Assembly: GCA_030538175.1 (NCBI GenBank)
Contig: JAUNUL010000006.1
Coordinates: 1 to 23,916 of the forward strand
Origin: Propionibacteriaceae bacterium
GTDB lineage: Bacteria > Actinomycetota > Actinomycetes > Propionibacteriales > Propionibacteriaceae
Direction of reading: 5' to 3'
DNA: 23,916 nt
This document shows, in pieces, positions 22,954 to 23,916 of this stretch; positions within the stretch are counted from its first letter, which is position 1, and each line of letters starts with the position of its first letter. The notes beneath the pieces are model-generated. The model did not search any database, was not told the origin of the DNA, and saw only the letters and a program-made list of their open reading frames with translations. Both the position numbers and the translations under genes were made by a program.

Positions 22954-23424
22954 TCAGATGGGCAACGTCAGCAGATACTCCGCCAGCACCGGGTGCGGGG
23001 CGAGCGCCGAGCGCCTGGTGCGTTGGGTGGGCAGCCACCCGTGGGTCTCGAAGTACGCCCGTGACTGCCAGTCCTCGGCGATCACCCACAACCACACGCG
23101 GGGCACAGCGCCGGTCTTCCAGTGCCGCAGGCCCTCGCCATAGAGCTCGTCCAGCAGGTCGGTCTCGCGCATCCGGTCCGCGACAACGACGTAGCGCAGC
23201 TGATCCTCGGTGTACTTGATCCAGCCGCACACCCCCTGTTCGTCCTCGGCCAGCGTGAAGGTGATCCAGGGGTCCCGGAATTCGGCTTCGGTCGCCTTGA
23301 GGTGCTGGGCGAGCGGGAACTCGGTGTCGGCGTACGCCTGGGGAGCGCCCGCGAGCGTCGCCGCCCGCTCGATGTCGACCAGAGCGGGCAGGTCGGCGAA
23401 CTGGACGGGCCGAATCTCGATCAT
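22954..23424 (-). CDS. GNAT-family N-acetyltransferase
   Basis: A 156-residue acetyl-CoA-dependent acyltransferase. It begins with the typical IRPVQFADLPALVDIERAA strand-helix start. The acetyl-CoA site region is around residues 70-105, although the usual Q/RxxGxG/A motif is weak here (MRETDLLDELYGEGLRHW). The C-terminal block WLWVIAEDWQSRAYFETHGW matches the conserved N-x-x-A-x-x-F/Y-E-x-x-GF pattern that closes the fold, with Asp-Trp in place of the Asn. The substrate is unknown. A TAAAAT -10 lies six bases before the ATG on the minus strand. The intervening GGGGCA could also act as a weak ribosome site. Confidence 0.8.
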   Translation of the reverse strand: MIEIRPVQFADLPALVDIERAATLAGAPQAYADTEFPLAQHLKATEAEFRDPWITFTLAEDEQGVCGWIKYTEDQLRYVVVADRMRETDLLDELYGEGLRHWKTGAVPRVWLWVIAEDWQSRAYFETHGWLPTQRTRRSALAPHPVLAEYLLTLPI

Positions 23425-23430
23425 TGCCCC

Positions 23431-23436
23431 ATTTTA
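23431..23436 (-). promoter_or_regulatory. -10 hexamer of a likely leaderless promoter (GNAT gene)
   Basis: On the minus strand TAAAAT is followed by GGGGCA and the ATG, so the hexamer ends six bases before the start. It is the AT-richest spot of the divergent region between this gene and the catalase. Confidence 0.45.
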
Positions 23437-23497
23437 ATACAACTTATCCAGAGAAAATAGGGGAGGGGCTATCAGAACAACTGACCCCGCGACGGGC

Positions 23498-23516
23498 TAT
23501 GCGAATCGCTCGCATA
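23498..23516. repeat. inverted repeat upstream of the catalase gene
   Basis: TATGCGA (23498-23504) and TCGCATA (23510-23516) are perfect complements around ATCGC. They lie 65 bases before the catalase start. A second, smaller repeat TGGCT-ACGA-AGCCA lies just to the right at about 23522-23535. Either could be the site of a peroxide- or metal-responsive regulator. That is inference. Confidence 0.4.
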
Positions 23517-23580
23517 TGCTCTGGCTACGAAGCCATAGCGTTTCAGACCCCGCAGCGAGCTGATCAAGGAGCACACGCAC

Positions 23581-23916
23581 ATGGGCATTGAAGGACCTCG
23601 TCAGGATCCGGGCAACACCAAACCGATGACCACCGCCGCTGGAGCGCCGGTTTCCGACAACCAGGACTCGTTGACCGCCGGGCCGCGGGGCCCCATGCTG
23701 CTGCAGGACCTGTGGTTCCTCGAGAAGCTGGCCCACTTCGACCGTGAGGTGATCCCCGAGCGGCGCATGCACGCCAAGGGCTCCGGTGCTTTCGGCACCT
23801 TCACGGTGACTCACGACATCACGAAATACACCAAGGCCAAGATCTTCTCTGAGATCGGCAAGAAGACCGAGCTCTTCGCTCGCTTCTCGACCGTCGCCGG
23901 CGAGCGCGGTGCCGCT
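23581..23916 (+). CDS. katA: catalase, N-terminal part (3' truncated by window)
   Basis: The first 112 residues of a clade-3-type monofunctional haem catalase, which splits hydrogen peroxide into water and oxygen. [31 protein letters not shown] contains the catalytic histidine H64 (key part [12 protein letters not shown]). [12 protein letters not shown] is the next family block. The frame is still open at the window end. AAGGAG (23566-23571) lies nine bases before the ATG, a normal ribosome site. Two inverted repeats precede it. The gene name follows general usage for this catalase type. Confidence 0.93.
   Translation, partial: MGIEGPRQDPGNTKPMTTAAGAPVSDNQDSLTAGPRGPMLLQDLWFLEKLAHFDREVIPERRMHAKGSGAFGTFTVTHDITKYTKAKIFSEIGKKTELFARFSTVAGERGAA

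Noticed and set aside
21925..23064. 379-residue plus-strand open frame opposite the ferredoxin reductase
   Set aside because: Antisense shadow of a certain flavoprotein gene.
23445..23453. TTATCCAGA, one mismatch from a DnaA box
   Set aside because: It is single and imperfect, in an AT-rich promoter region where a chance match is likely.
1..23916. tRNA genes, CRISPR arrays, integrases or transposases
   Set aside because: I looked for TpsiC-like GTTCGA contexts, regular repeats and recombinase motifs and found none outside coding sequence.

Overview
The window is high-GC DNA from an actinomycete. Several genes appear to be leaderless, the DnaA-box-like motifs have the actinobacterial TTGTCCACA form, and there is a tmsAB-type pair for 10-methyl fatty acids next to comEA-comEC and DUF4192 genes. 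The gene content fits Propionibacteriales, but I cannot assign a genus from sequence alone. I found no tRNA, rRNA, CRISPR array, complete insertion sequence or phage gene.

Left part (1-10836) is mostly housekeeping. It holds the 3' part of a GT4 glycosyltransferase, a DUF4192 protein, a PfkB sugar kinase, leuS behind a leader peptide and intrinsic terminator that look like a classical attenuator, a minus-strand membrane-anchored endonuclease/exonuclease/phosphatase protein, a winged-helix regulator with a SufR-like cysteine set, and the translationally coupled pair comEA-comEC. A strong hairpin terminator closes comEC.

Middle part (about 11057-16250) looks like an accessory island. It opens with a minus-strand remnant of a surface-protein gene. 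A two-helix membrane protein follows, and then a tight four-gene cassette: a TerY-like von Willebrand A protein, a PP2C phosphatase and two tandem, mutually similar, atypical protein kinases. The cassette has the composition of a TerY-P phosphorylation triad, with a second kinase and possibly a membrane partner added. This is the best candidate for an undescribed variant system in the window.

Right part (16438-23916) holds a DAD-motif glycosyltransferase-like protein, a low-molecular-weight tyrosine phosphatase and a small alarmone synthetase (both minus), the divergent tmsA-tmsB pair, a ferredoxin-reductase-type flavoprotein and a GNAT acetyltransferase (both minus), and the 5' part of a catalase gene. 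At several starts (PfkB, the leuS leader peptide, the alarmone synthetase, tmsA, GNAT) a TANNNT -10 hexamer ends five or six bases before the start codon, which suggests leaderless transcripts.
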